NCBI GenBank assembly: GCA_039105265.1
Contig: JAPFFF010000026.1
Location: 124,001 to 188,000 of the forward strand
Source: Tritrichomonas musculus
Lineage: Eukaryota > Parabasalia > Tritrichomonadida > Tritrichomonadidae
Length of the DNA stretch: 64,000 nucleotides
Direction of reading: 5' to 3'
The first letter of the stretch is position 1. The number at the start of each line of letters is the position of its first letter. The translations under genes and the position numbers were made by a program. The notes under the pieces are model-generated. The model made no database searches, was not told the origin of the DNA, and saw only the letters and a list, made by a program, of their open reading frames with translations. This document shows, one piece after another, positions 17,766 to 27,373 of this stretch.

Positions 17766-20700
17766 ATGTCTATTGTACCATATGCTTTTCGTTGTAATGA
17801 AGCAACCAAGTTAAAGGATAAAGGTTTGTCGATAGAAGTAGCTGAAGATGATGAAGGTAACGAACAATTCAGTTTCACACGAGAGGATGGTGAACCAGTC
17901 GCATTCAATAATATATATAGCAAAGCTGAAGTTGACCAAATGGCATTAGGAAAGGACTTTAAAATTGATTCATTTAAAGATTTAACTATTACTGGTGGGC
18001 AAAGCTTACCTGTCTTCGCTGATGGTGCTACAAATACACAATATTGTACCACTTATAATAAACTGATGGAATTATTGAGAACCAATTTTAATAATCTAAC
18101 CAAATATATACATGACCTAAATATAGATGGGGTCGATTTGAGTGATTTGGCGAACACAGATATATCATTGAGTCAAATGAATTATATCGATAACAACAAC
18201 ATAATTCAACCACACAATCCGTCAAGTATAAATGATGTCATCAAAACATACAACTCATCCAATACTTCGATTCAATCACTATTATCTAACATGAATGGGT
18301 TTGTGAAGAAATCCGGATTTGAGAATACAGATATATATCCTAATGGTCAACTGAATTTATTTGGCTCCTCATTATCAAATAATCTCAATGCAACCAATAA
18401 TATCAAAACATATGCCAATCTATTCACCAGTCTCAATACCAATAATGCAAACCTATTACAAATATTGAATGGTCTTCAAAATGATATATCAACTGCTTCC
18501 AATAGTGATATAACAAATCTCTTGAATACACTTGAGAATATGGAGTACCTCGTTGTCCTAAAAATAAATGATAGATATGAGATACGCAAAGTGAAGTGTC
18601 AAAAAGCTCCATCAGGTGATGACCTCCCAGTCGAGCCAACCAAATATGATGTCATCGTGAACCCAGATGATAATAAGGAGTATGATATCGAAGATGTGGA
18701 TACACTGATTGAAAACAAGTCACCTATCAGTCACGATAACATGGATAAAGTTATCAATGTAGTGGTCAAGACATCAAGTTTTATGCTACTTCTATTGAAA
18801 AGTACATTCTCTATAACTGGTAAGCTATTATCATACACACTCTCAGGGGTATCATCTATGAGTAAGGTAACATACAATACAGCCACATCATTGATGGAAT
18901 CATTATATTTTAATTCAGGATACATCTGGCATTATACAGTAGATACATCTGGTAAACTGGTTCGCTACCTAATCACATTTAAGGATAGGGTTGTTGATGC
19001 ACTACCAACAATTGATTCATCTACAGTACATAAAGTATTTGATAACTTTGGTAGTTTCATTAAATGGCTCCAAGAACCTGATAATTTTCTAATATGTGCA
19101 GGCACGTTTCAATTGACATTATTACTGATTATATATGGAATCAAAATAATATTCAATGAGGAGAAGACCTATAAGAAGCTTAGTCCCATGGAGCATAAAT
19201 TGAAATTTGAAGAGATGAAGAGAGAGCATGCAGCTATAGCAGCTCGCCTCAAGAAGAAAGCTAAACCAACACCCCTTAGTGATGAGATTGATATACTAAC
19301 GGATGATAACCCATTATTGGATGTAGCATCAGTATTTGTTGATACGATTGATTTGGTGAATAATTTATGTGAGGCTCATAATTATGTCATGGATAGATTG
19401 GATGAGATACCCGCAGGCGATTCAAATTTTGCCAGTGAGGCAGGTATCGATGAATTCATAATTACAAACAAGGATGTATCTTCATTAACAAATACCATTA
19501 ATAATATCGAATGTAACCTATTAGTTATTAATGTTCCTGATGAACAAAAACAAGCCTTCCTCAGCTACAATAGACCAATTTTCAAAATTGTGTTACGAAA
19601 GAATGTTATATATGATAGCAAAGGCAGATATATTAAAGAGTTCTATATTGTATCCAAAAATAATAAGATACTGTGTCCAGTAATCAAATTTGATTCGTAT
19701 CAAAATTTCTGTATTATCAATGATAGTTCTTTAATCGCAACAAGATCCATTGGACCTGCTGACCAAAATGACCTCGATGGTAAGTTTTATATAGCATTTG
19801 ATAAAAAGTTACCATTTCATCCATATAAGCTATTCCTCAATGGAGAGTTATCAATTATGAATGAATACACACCAACTCTATTGAAAACGGATAAGCCTAT
19901 TAAATGTAAAACCATAATTGCTGATAATGCGTTGAAGCTTCATAAAAGTGATGTCCACTACTTCTATAAGCCATCCATTATTCAGGACTACATTATACAG
20001 GATGAGGATTACTACAAAATTATATTTGAGGTGCCTGATGATTATACTATACCAGACCAACTCGAATTCAAGTTTACAGAACATTGTTTTGGTAACCATT
20101 GGTCATTGAAATGGTGTGCTGATGAGACCCATTCCAATAAAGGCTATTGGACAGGTAATAATATCCAAGGTAGACTCAATTCTAAAGTTATCACCAAATG
20201 GAATCTTCGACCCAGTAAGAAAACTAACGATTGCTACGGTTGCTGGATAACTATTAAGCAAACAGATTTGCACGAGTCGATAATTACAAATGAAGGGAAT
20301 GGTTTGATGCATTCGCTATTGAAAAACTATAAACATGTATTCAAAATTCAAATGAATGATGGTACTATTAGAGATGGTAGTGAATGGAATATGACATATG
20401 CTTACGAGAACCATTTAACAGATGGTCTATCGAACTCGTTACATCCAGGGTATTATGGTACCATCATTTTATATTTATCAATGGATAACATCGAGGGAAT
20501 TCGAACCGACCTGATTGATAAGATATATTTGGATATATATTTGGGGGATTCGATTACTGGCACTAGGTTATCATTCAAACCAGATGGGTTCCATGCTCAA
20601 AAGAATGGCAAGGTATATGTTGATGTCATCCCAGTCCTAGATACGATTGAGAAGATTAGCTATGAATATTCTACTACTAAAATTAATACAGATACCAAAA

Positions 20701-22925
20701 ATATTGAACTATATTTGAAGAAAGATTTCACTGACCCCATTGATGAAGTGAATTGGGACCCATCAACTAACGCATTCAAATATATAATCGACCAACAATA
20801 TTATGAAGTACTCCCGAGACCAGATGCCGCGACAACCTTATATACTGATTACAATATAACATCATCTAAGGTCATTACGGCTGATAATATTACTACCATG
20901 AGGAGTGATTTGAATGTACTCACTAACAACTTTGATGTAGTTAGTTATGATGTTAAAGATTTGACCAGTAGAGTGGATACATTAAATGCAGAAATGGGTG
21001 AGACTAAAAGAATTACTCAACACTTGCAAGATGATATCGACCAGGTTCGAATCGTATCAAATGTAGCCCTGGCATTTGGAGTCATCGGTACGGCTGGTAG
21101 CATAGCCAATGTTGGATTGACGTTGTTTCGAACAGGGTTCACAATCACTAAAGCTGGTATAGATTCAACCATTGAAGGTATATCCCAAGGTGAGCAAGCT
21201 TTATATCATCTAGGTGATGGAAGCAACCTACCTCCATTAAAAATAGCAAGGTCAACTACAACTGATTTAACTCCAATCATAAATTGGTGCGATGCAGATA
21301 AAGTTGCTGTCGAATATACTGATGATGTTAACAACCCCTCAACAACCATTACAACCTATAGAGATGCTATCGATTTATGCAACCACTTCAGGGAGTCATT
21401 GAAACCAGCATTTAGACTATTAGCTGAAAAAATAAATGAGGTTGAATTTAATACAACCCTACTTGATGATATCTATATTTCCAAAAATAATTTAGTTAGA
21501 GATGACACTATTGATATTGTTGGTAAGCTAGTCAATAAGGATGTTCATCTTGAAGCTGAAGATGTGATTACAAATGGAACTATCAAAGTTAGGCTGATGT
21601 TAATGTTTATTAGCGAATTCAATGATATAGACTATGAGGAATATATTGTTACAATTACTATAGAGAATGGTAGTGTTAGTCAATATGAAGGTTGCGATTA
21701 CTTCCCAACATGCACTCTCAATGATAAGATTATAATCATACCTAATCCCCAAAATGTTAAAGTCAATACTATTACTATCAAGGAGAATACTTGTGTTAGG
21801 AGGATGTCATTTACACCAAATGATTTAGCCTATACCTGTGACATAAATGCTCTTCATAATAAAATTGATGCTATCCATGAACAGACCAAATCTAATGATG
21901 CTTCACTAGCTACAATCATAAACGAGTACCCCACGGTTGATGAGGTCAATGATGTACTAAAGGAGTATGCATTAAAGAAAGATATACCTGAACCTGTTGA
22001 TCTAACCAATTATGCTATGAAAAGCATTATTCCAGAAATTATTGAGGGGCAAACAACTATTCAATTCAAAATCGTCAATAATACAATTCCTGATTTGGAT
22101 TACGACACATATCATGAACTGATTGAGCAATATGGGTTGGATATTGTCTCATCAAACAATTTCTATACGGCTCATTATGTTCACATAGATTATTCGTACA
22201 ATGACGATGATGACGAACAACCCTCTCAGATAATGCGCATCGAAGGAAGTAATTCTGGTCTTTGGATTCTGTATAGCTCCCATGAATTAATCAATCCAGG
22301 AAGTGGTGAAACACCGGAAATTTTATCATGTTCAATAACCAAAAATATCGAACCAACAGACAAAAACGCTTATTCGGCAAGATATGTGTCGAACACTTTT
22401 GCTTTGAAAACAGATATCCCAGAACCAGTTGATTTGTCAAATTACGCATTAAAAAGTGATTATGATGAACTGAAGACAAGGATAGAAAATTTGGTAACTG
22501 AGAACACAAATTTGAAAGCAACCATAGAATCTTTTGAATCAAGATTAGCAGCATTAGCGAATATATTAACACGAATTAACTATACATTCAGCGTACCAAA
22601 TAGTACTAGCATTCGTTACCAATTCGAACAACCATTTGATGCATATGAGGCAACCCTCTATTTGACATATCATGAAAACAAAAATAATGTTGCCAGTGAA
22701 AAAGAAATTAAAATTAATATATCATTCAATGTTAAAAATACACCTACGTATGAATACCAATACGAACCAAATAAGATCTGGTTAAACAATAATGAATTTC
22801 CATTAAATAGTAACAATTTAATGGTCAATCCAACAGCTAATTTCATATTGATTGGTGGGTCATTCTTTTCATCAAATGGTATCTTAGCTGAAGATAATAC
22901 CAAGAATGGAATACATTCATTATAA
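17766..22925 (+). CDS. Giant tail-fibre-like protein of Maverick A (1,719 aa)
   Basis: The protein is built of modules. The N-terminus has an IYSKAEVDQM element. A hydrophobic segment FQLTLLLIIYGIKIIF (about 445-463) could be a membrane anchor, and a second, Gly/Ala-rich one lies near 1100-1121. A VRDDTIDIVGK...NDLAYTCDINALHNKIDAI module spans about 1242-1375. Two 'ALKxDIPEPVDLxNYAxKS' elements (about 1401-1422 and 1545-1567) recall phage tail-fibre repeats. A coiled coil (1565-1600) precedes a globular C-terminal tip. By analogy it forms the trimeric spike used for attachment; that is inference. The long homologous region shared with B's fibre confirms a family. The C copy differs silently almost everywhere, so the protein appears to be under selection. 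It converges with polB across 109 bp holding a small CGGGAAATCCCG hairpin. Confidence 0.8.
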   Translation: MSIVPYAFRCNEATKLKDKGLSIEVAEDDEGNEQFSFTREDGEPVAFNNIYSKAEVDQMALGKDFKIDSFKDLTITGGQSLPVFADGATNTQYCTTYNKLMELLRTNFNNLTKYIHDLNIDGVDLSDLANTDISLSQMNYIDNNNIIQPHNPSSINDVIKTYNSSNTSIQSLLSNMNGFVKKSGFENTDIYPNGQLNLFGSSLSNNLNATNNIKTYANLFTSLNTNNANLLQILNGLQNDISTASNSDITNLLNTLENMEYLVVLKINDRYEIRKVKCQKAPSGDDLPVEPTKYDVIVNPDDNKEYDIEDVDTLIENKSPISHDNMDKVINVVVKTSSFMLLLLKSTFSITGKLLSYTLSGVSSMSKVTYNTATSLMESLYFNSGYIWHYTVDTSGKLVRYLITFKDRVVDALPTIDSSTVHKVFDNFGSFIKWLQEPDNFLICAGTFQLTLLLIIYGIKIIFNEEKTYKKLSPMEHKLKFEEMKREHAAIAARLKKKAKPTPLSDEIDILTDDNPLLDVASVFVDTIDLVNNLCEAHNYVMDRLDEIPAGDSNFASEAGIDEFIITNKDVSSLTNTINNIECNLLVINVPDEQKQAFLSYNRPIFKIVLRKNVIYDSKGRYIKEFYIVSKNNKILCPVIKFDSYQNFCIINDSSLIATRSIGPADQNDLDGKFYIAFDKKLPFHPYKLFLNGELSIMNEYTPTLLKTDKPIKCKTIIADNALKLHKSDVHYFYKPSIIQDYIIQDEDYYKIIFEVPDDYTIPDQLEFKFTEHCFGNHWSLKWCADETHSNKGYWTGNNIQGRLNSKVITKWNLRPSKKTNDCYGCWITIKQTDLHESIITNEGNGLMHSLLKNYKHVFKIQMNDGTIRDGSEWNMTYAYENHLTDGLSNSLHPGYYGTIILYLSMDNIEGIRTDLIDKIYLDIYLGDSITGTRLSFKPDGFHAQKNGKVYVDVIPVLDTIEKISYEYSTTKINTDTKNIELYLKKDFTDPIDEVNWDPSTNAFKYIIDQQYYEVLPRPDAATTLYTDYNITSSKVITADNITTMRSDLNVLTNNFDVVSYDVKDLTSRVDTLNAEMGETKRITQHLQDDIDQVRIVSNVALAFGVIGTAGSIANVGLTLFRTGFTITKAGIDSTIEGISQGEQALYHLGDGSNLPPLKIARSTTTDLTPIINWCDADKVAVEYTDDVNNPSTTITTYRDAIDLCNHFRESLKPAFRLLAEKINEVEFNTTLLDDIYISKNNLVRDDTIDIVGKLVNKDVHLEAEDVITNGTIKVRLMLMFISEFNDIDYEEYIVTITIENGSVSQYEGCDYFPTCTLNDKIIIIPNPQNVKVNTITIKENTCVRRMSFTPNDLAYTCDINALHNKIDAIHEQTKSNDASLATIINEYPTVDEVNDVLKEYALKKDIPEPVDLTNYAMKSIIPEIIEGQTTIQFKIVNNTIPDLDYDTYHELIEQYGLDIVSSNNFYTAHYVHIDYSYNDDDDEQPSQIMRIEGSNSGLWILYSSHELINPGSGETPEILSCSITKNIEPTDKNAYSARYVSNTFALKTDIPEPVDLSNYALKSDYDELKTRIENLVTENTNLKATIESFESRLAALANILTRINYTFSVPNSTSIRYQFEQPFDAYEATLYLTYHENKNNVASEKEIKINISFNVKNTPTYEYQYEPNKIWLNNNEFPLNSNNLMVNPTANFILIGGSFFSSNGILAEDNTKNGIHSL

Positions 22926-23034
22926 GGAGGTAGGTACGAGATTCTCTGCGGGAAATCCCGTTGACTCTTGGAACAGCATTTTTGCTATCCCATAGTAGCT
23001 AACATGTTAGTCATCAGCTAGCCAATCAAAAATA

Positions 23035-26000
23035 TTAAAACTTCATCGTCCTATTAAATTGAGGGAGATTGATTTGCTGATACAATTTATTTTTGCGAAA
23101 ACAATTGGCACCATCGAGTAGGTTAAATGTAATCTCCTCACCATTATACATGAGCTCATATAATTCTTCAACACTAATATTATGATGCTTACAATAATTG
23201 AGAATACATTGTTTAGGAACACCTTTCATTCTAATATGATATCCTTCGTTGCCATTCTCATCGACCAGTATATCTAGATATGATTTCTTACCAAGCGCTA
23301 TCAGTTTACGTGAATGGACTTCGCCAACAGCACCATCAAATCTGTCAAAATCAATATGAAACTGACACATCTGCTTACCAATCAATTGTCTCCCATATTT
23401 TGAATTATATATTTTTGCGATGCGTTCAACATCATCTTCCATAATATGCATGCTATCAGTATCTTGATAATATATATTGATGCCGTGTTGCTCAGCCGTA
23501 TTCATAACTCTATTCATAATATGCTTACTCCATGAGAGAACTGATGCCCCAAATTGTGGTAGGTTGAAGTGATTATATATAGGCTTCATCTTCTTAACAT
23601 AAACGTTGTTAATATTATCGGTTTCTGTAATCTCACTTATATAATTATAATTCCTCCAGATATAGTTATATATCTTCTCCTTTGGGACGGATTTAGTCTC
23701 GATTGGAATAGCTTTCAAAATAGACTTACCATATATACTATTGAGGAGCAGCTTAATAGTTTGCTCCAACGGATTACATGCTCGTTGGTATCTCAATCTA
23801 AGTCTAAATAATTTATCGATGAACTTATTTATAGTTGTATTGAAACCTTCATTGAAATAGTATCCGCGAATGAACTCATAATCGAAATCATAAAACTCCA
23901 TTAAATCCATGAATGCTATCTTGTCGATATAGAAATGGGTGACTGGATTGTTATCAAATATCTTGCTACCATTATCATCCCGATGGAATACATGCCCAAA
24001 TTTGTAATCAATATCACTCTTACATTTAATTTTTGTAATATTGATTTCTGCAAAAAACGTGTCATATCTCAACAGCTCTTCCTTCGAAACATTTGCGGGG
24101 ATGATCTTAGGCTTGCCCTTGGGTACCCCATTCATAATTCTCATCGCAGATGGATATAAAGACACGGCATCGAAGTCTTGGATGCGCCCCTCTATATATT
24201 GCTTATCATTATTCGCAGTCATTGTCCTACCTCCGCTTACACATCTCAGGATAAAATTCTGGGGCTTACCACTCAACTCATAGCATCCATTAAAGCATCC
24301 ATATCTTTTAGCGAAATCGTATCCAATAGCTGAGATAGATATATAGTTATGAATGTTTAACATATTAATCTTGGTTTCATGAAATATTTTCATGAGGTCT
24401 TCATTAAATTTCTCCAAGCCCTTCATCAAAACTATGCAATCCTTCTTGCAATAAAATTTCGCATATTTCATGATATCTATATTTAATGAGTCATACGCAT
24501 CAGCTATCTTCGCATTTTCAATCAACTGTTTAAAATCTCGTGCAATCTCATGCAAAGATTTCTCATCTTTTTTCTCATCATAATATTGTATTTGGAATTC
24601 TAACGCTGGCACGATACAACGTTTAATATTATGTTCCGTATATAACTTATAAGCCATGATTTCCTTGTGGACATCTAAGTTGAACATGCTCGCGAATTTC
24701 CTCAAGGGCTTATTAATTAGAGAATAGCTGTTGCGGAACGTTAACGTTTTCACAATCTTGTTATCGATATATTTGTTCATGATGATTTGTAATATAGTAC
24801 CTGCTCGCTCAAGTATCTTGGGCCGCCAACCATATGTGTTCATGAAGAAGCATGCATCATATTTTAGATTGTGAAAGTATGTTAATGATTGGTCCTGTAA
24901 ATAATCTAATAGCTGTTCATTAATATTATCTCCTGTGAAAGATATACTGTGAATATATGCACCATCTCTCCAAGCTGTACAATTTAGATATGGAACATGA
25001 GGAGACACCGTTGAGTTGGTTTCGTAATCGCTATAATAAATCCTACTCCATTGCTTACCGTAATTAGTATCTGTTTTGATAGGTTTGCAACATAGCTCCT
25101 CATCATAATTTAAATCGACATAGTCATTGAGATTATTATTGAATTCGGTCGTTGCTAATATATTTAATTCGCAATTCTTAATCTCTCTAAATAAGTTTAA
25201 ATCAAACATCTTACGTAGTATAATCATTGGAGTGGTACCTTCATTTTTATATAGAGGGGTATCTTTATTAACACCCTTGATTAGAACTCTCCTATCAATT
25301 GGAATATGAGCAAATTTTTCATCGAGCTCATCTCTATGTTCCAAATAATATGTTGTCGCCATGATATTTTTATTAATCATGTAGTGATTCTTATATAGGA
25401 GTAGGTCGACAGTTCTCACGTAATCCTTAGCCCATGGTTTCTTTCGCGTATCAATTCTAACATTATATTGGTGGCGAGTATCTTTGGATTCATCGATACG
25501 TCGTATAATGAAGTGGCATTTGAATTCCTTGGCAACACTGATAATACGATTACAAGGAACTCGCTTAGTCCTAATATAATTCCTCAAATGATTTATTTCA
25601 TCTATCTCAAACACACCTGATTGAATACATGCATATACGAAGCAGTTGTCCTTATAATTATTTTTGTCTATGGAACTAAATATATGGTAATCTGTCAAAT
25701 CGATATTGCTCAAATTGATATATGGGAAAAATCCGCCATCATACATGTTTCTAAAATCTTCATCAATCTCAATCTCTTCATTATAAACTGTATTCGTATC
25801 AGGGTCCAATTTTTGAATCGAAAATGTGGTGGTCTTTTTGAACTTACTTTTAGTTACAAATAATGCTTCGTATCGAACGGGTATAAATGTGCTGTTGTAG
25901 TTGGGATTTACATCACTAGCATCTTCGATCAAATCAACGGTGCCTGCGATATGACCAATCGTGTTATCAATCATCCATTTATCACTCAGGGTGAAATATT

Positions 26001-26565
26001 TATAGGTACCATCGAGTGAGTGAGCTTTGACAACAGGTCTCTCATCACCTTTCAAACTATAACATTTTCTCAACGCCTCACAAAATGCTAAACGTTTGTC
26101 TTCATCATCTCCTATCAACACATCAAATGATATCCTCCTATTCACGTATAACATATATTCGGTCATATATTTTTGGAAATTGCGTTTATTGACAACATCC
26201 TTGATTCGTTTCTCATATTGAATTCTCTCATCAGTCTTGGATTGATATAAGTTGATGGGGATGTTTAATATAAGCCTCTCCTCTAATGCGTTGTCGCGAA
26301 TACTATTTTTATACTGATTACGTTGCTGAACTCGATTGATATGACTCGATTTGCCTTTACGAATGGTCGCGAATAATTTATTATCATCCTTATCAAATGC
26401 TCTAATATAATCATCAACGCAAACACCTCTCCTATTAATATGCATACTTATCAATCGATTCGATAACTCACCCTTCAACTCTCTCAACGATGCAGTTTTA
26501 TTAGCGAATCCGGGTAACGATAAGATATCTCTTTTGGTGAGTTTACTTAATAATTTATTTTTCAT
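23035..26565 (-). CDS. polB: Protein-primed family B DNA polymerase of Maverick A (1,176 aa)
   Basis: Exonuclease motifs: Exo I SDYET (D513, E515), Exo II FHNLKYD (D570), Exo III YCKKD (Y705, D709). Polymerase motifs: SGGRT (777-781), motif A DAVSLYPS (D799), motif B KLLLNSIYG (938-946), motif C YYQDTDS (D1035, D1037) and KKSY (1093-1096). The NHxxY-rich linkers fit the protein-primed subgroup. Two extra parts precede the exonuclease: an LPGF module at residues 8-55, shared with the 389-aa and 334-aa proteins of the same element, and at about 300-400 a segment with DNCFVYA (C308) and LLLYKNHY (H394) that resembles an OTU/papain-like protease core. It should replicate the element with a terminal protein as primer. 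The frame is intact and starts at TAAATG. Confidence 0.95.
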   Translation of the reverse strand: MKNKLLSKLTKRDILSLPGFANKTASLRELKGELSNRLISMHINRRGVCVDDYIRAFDKDDNKLFATIRKGKSSHINRVQQRNQYKNSIRDNALEERLILNIPINLYQSKTDERIQYEKRIKDVVNKRNFQKYMTEYMLYVNRRISFDVLIGDDEDKRLAFCEALRKCYSLKGDERPVVKAHSLDGTYKYFTLSDKWMIDNTIGHIAGTVDLIEDASDVNPNYNSTFIPVRYEALFVTKSKFKKTTTFSIQKLDPDTNTVYNEEIEIDEDFRNMYDGGFFPYINLSNIDLTDYHIFSSIDKNNYKDNCFVYACIQSGVFEIDEINHLRNYIRTKRVPCNRIISVAKEFKCHFIIRRIDESKDTRHQYNVRIDTRKKPWAKDYVRTVDLLLYKNHYMINKNIMATTYYLEHRDELDEKFAHIPIDRRVLIKGVNKDTPLYKNEGTTPMIILRKMFDLNLFREIKNCELNILATTEFNNNLNDYVDLNYDEELCCKPIKTDTNYGKQWSRIYYSDYETNSTVSPHVPYLNCTAWRDGAYIHSISFTGDNINEQLLDYLQDQSLTYFHNLKYDACFFMNTYGWRPKILERAGTILQIIMNKYIDNKIVKTLTFRNSYSLINKPLRKFASMFNLDVHKEIMAYKLYTEHNIKRCIVPALEFQIQYYDEKKDEKSLHEIARDFKQLIENAKIADAYDSLNIDIMKYAKFYCKKDCIVLMKGLEKFNEDLMKIFHETKINMLNIHNYISISAIGYDFAKRYGCFNGCYELSGKPQNFILRCVSGGRTMTANNDKQYIEGRIQDFDAVSLYPSAMRIMNGVPKGKPKIIPANVSKEELLRYDTFFAEINITKIKCKSDIDYKFGHVFHRDDNGSKIFDNNPVTHFYIDKIAFMDLMEFYDFDYEFIRGYYFNEGFNTTINKFIDKLFRLRLRYQRACNPLEQTIKLLLNSIYGKSILKAIPIETKSVPKEKIYNYIWRNYNYISEITETDNINNVYVKKMKPIYNHFNLPQFGASVLSWSKHIMNRVMNTAEQHGINIYYQDTDSMHIMEDDVERIAKIYNSKYGRQLIGKQMCQFHIDFDRFDGAVGEVHSRKLIALGKKSYLDILVDENGNEGYHIRMKGVPKQCILNYCKHHNISVEELYELMYNGEEITFNLLDGANCFRKNKLYQQINLPQFNRTMKF

Positions 26566-26627
26566 TTATATATCATTAAAAATGGCCCGGTTTCAAAATC
26601 AACTCATTTTTTTATCGCGCTATCAAA

Positions 26628-27353
26628 ATGTCTCACGATAATATCAATATTGACCAATTATTGGAACGCATCAAATTACTTGAGGAGGAGAATGCTAGAT
26701 TGAAGGCTACCCCTGATCTTGTCGATGTTGGTTGCAATACAGATGGACGCGGTGATGATGTATGTCCCACCGTTGAAAAGGATAAAGATGCTAAATGGTT
26801 CCCCCTCAAGAATTATGAAAACGAGTATGAGATATGGAACTGCTACCCTTATCCAATTCGTAAGATAGCAACTGGTAGGATTGTTACTGAATTCAAAAAT
26901 AAAACTAGCGGATACATCCAAGTATCTCTCAATGGTAGCTGTCAACAAAAACATAGACTTGTTGCACTACAATTCATATATAACGATGACCCTGTAAACA
27001 AAACTATCGTCGACCATATAGAGCAGGATAGGACATATTATCATGTAAAATGTTTACGATGGGTTTCGACTCAAGATAATAATAAAAATAGGAGTTCAAC
27101 GAGAGGTATTGTATACGAGTATTTTGACGATATAGATGAAGATGCAATTGTCGTGAATAAATACGGTGACCACTTATTTGAGAACTATTATTATTTCGAT
27201 AATAAGTTTTACTATTTCAACGGAGTACGTTACAGAGAATTATATATCAAAGAGAATAAATCAGGTGTTCTATTTGTTAGCATGAAGGACACTAAAAATA
27301 GAACTGTCAATGTATATGTAAATAGATTCAAGAAAATATATAACTTGAATTAG
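26628..27353 (+). CDS. NUMOD4/HNH homing-type endonuclease (241 aa)
   Basis: Residues 8-28 are a short coiled coil (LLERIKLLEEENARLK). From about 57 on there is a NUMOD4-like segment (WFPLKNYENEYEIWNCYPY), followed by an HNH core: H109 in HRLVALQFI, VDHI (D129-H130), and H139...LRW (139-145) with DNNKN after it. Such nucleases cut DNA at sites recognised by their flanking modules and are common selfish genes in viruses. It lies divergent from polB (62-bp gap). B has a shorter homologue at 53802-54407 without the coiled coil and at another place in the genome, so the gene moves independently. Confidence 0.85.
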   Translation: MSHDNINIDQLLERIKLLEEENARLKATPDLVDVGCNTDGRGDDVCPTVEKDKDAKWFPLKNYENEYEIWNCYPYPIRKIATGRIVTEFKNKTSGYIQVSLNGSCQQKHRLVALQFIYNDDPVNKTIVDHIEQDRTYYHVKCLRWVSTQDNNKNRSSTRGIVYEYFDDIDEDAIVVNKYGDHLFENYYYFDNKFYYFNGVRYRELYIKENKSGVLFVSMKDTKNRTVNVYVNRFKKIYNLN

Positions 27354-27373
27354 TATTATTTTTGCGGAGCATA

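Noticed and set aside
17003-18052. Longer 349-aa version of the 248-aa gene
   Set aside because: The extra N-terminal part is the antisense of the fibre gene start and is missing from the B homologue, which begins at the equivalent of 17749.
17766-22925. Bacteriophage contamination as the source of the fibre genes
   Set aside because: The genes lie inside elements with clear Maverick ends and a target duplication, and share base composition with the neighbouring Maverick genes.
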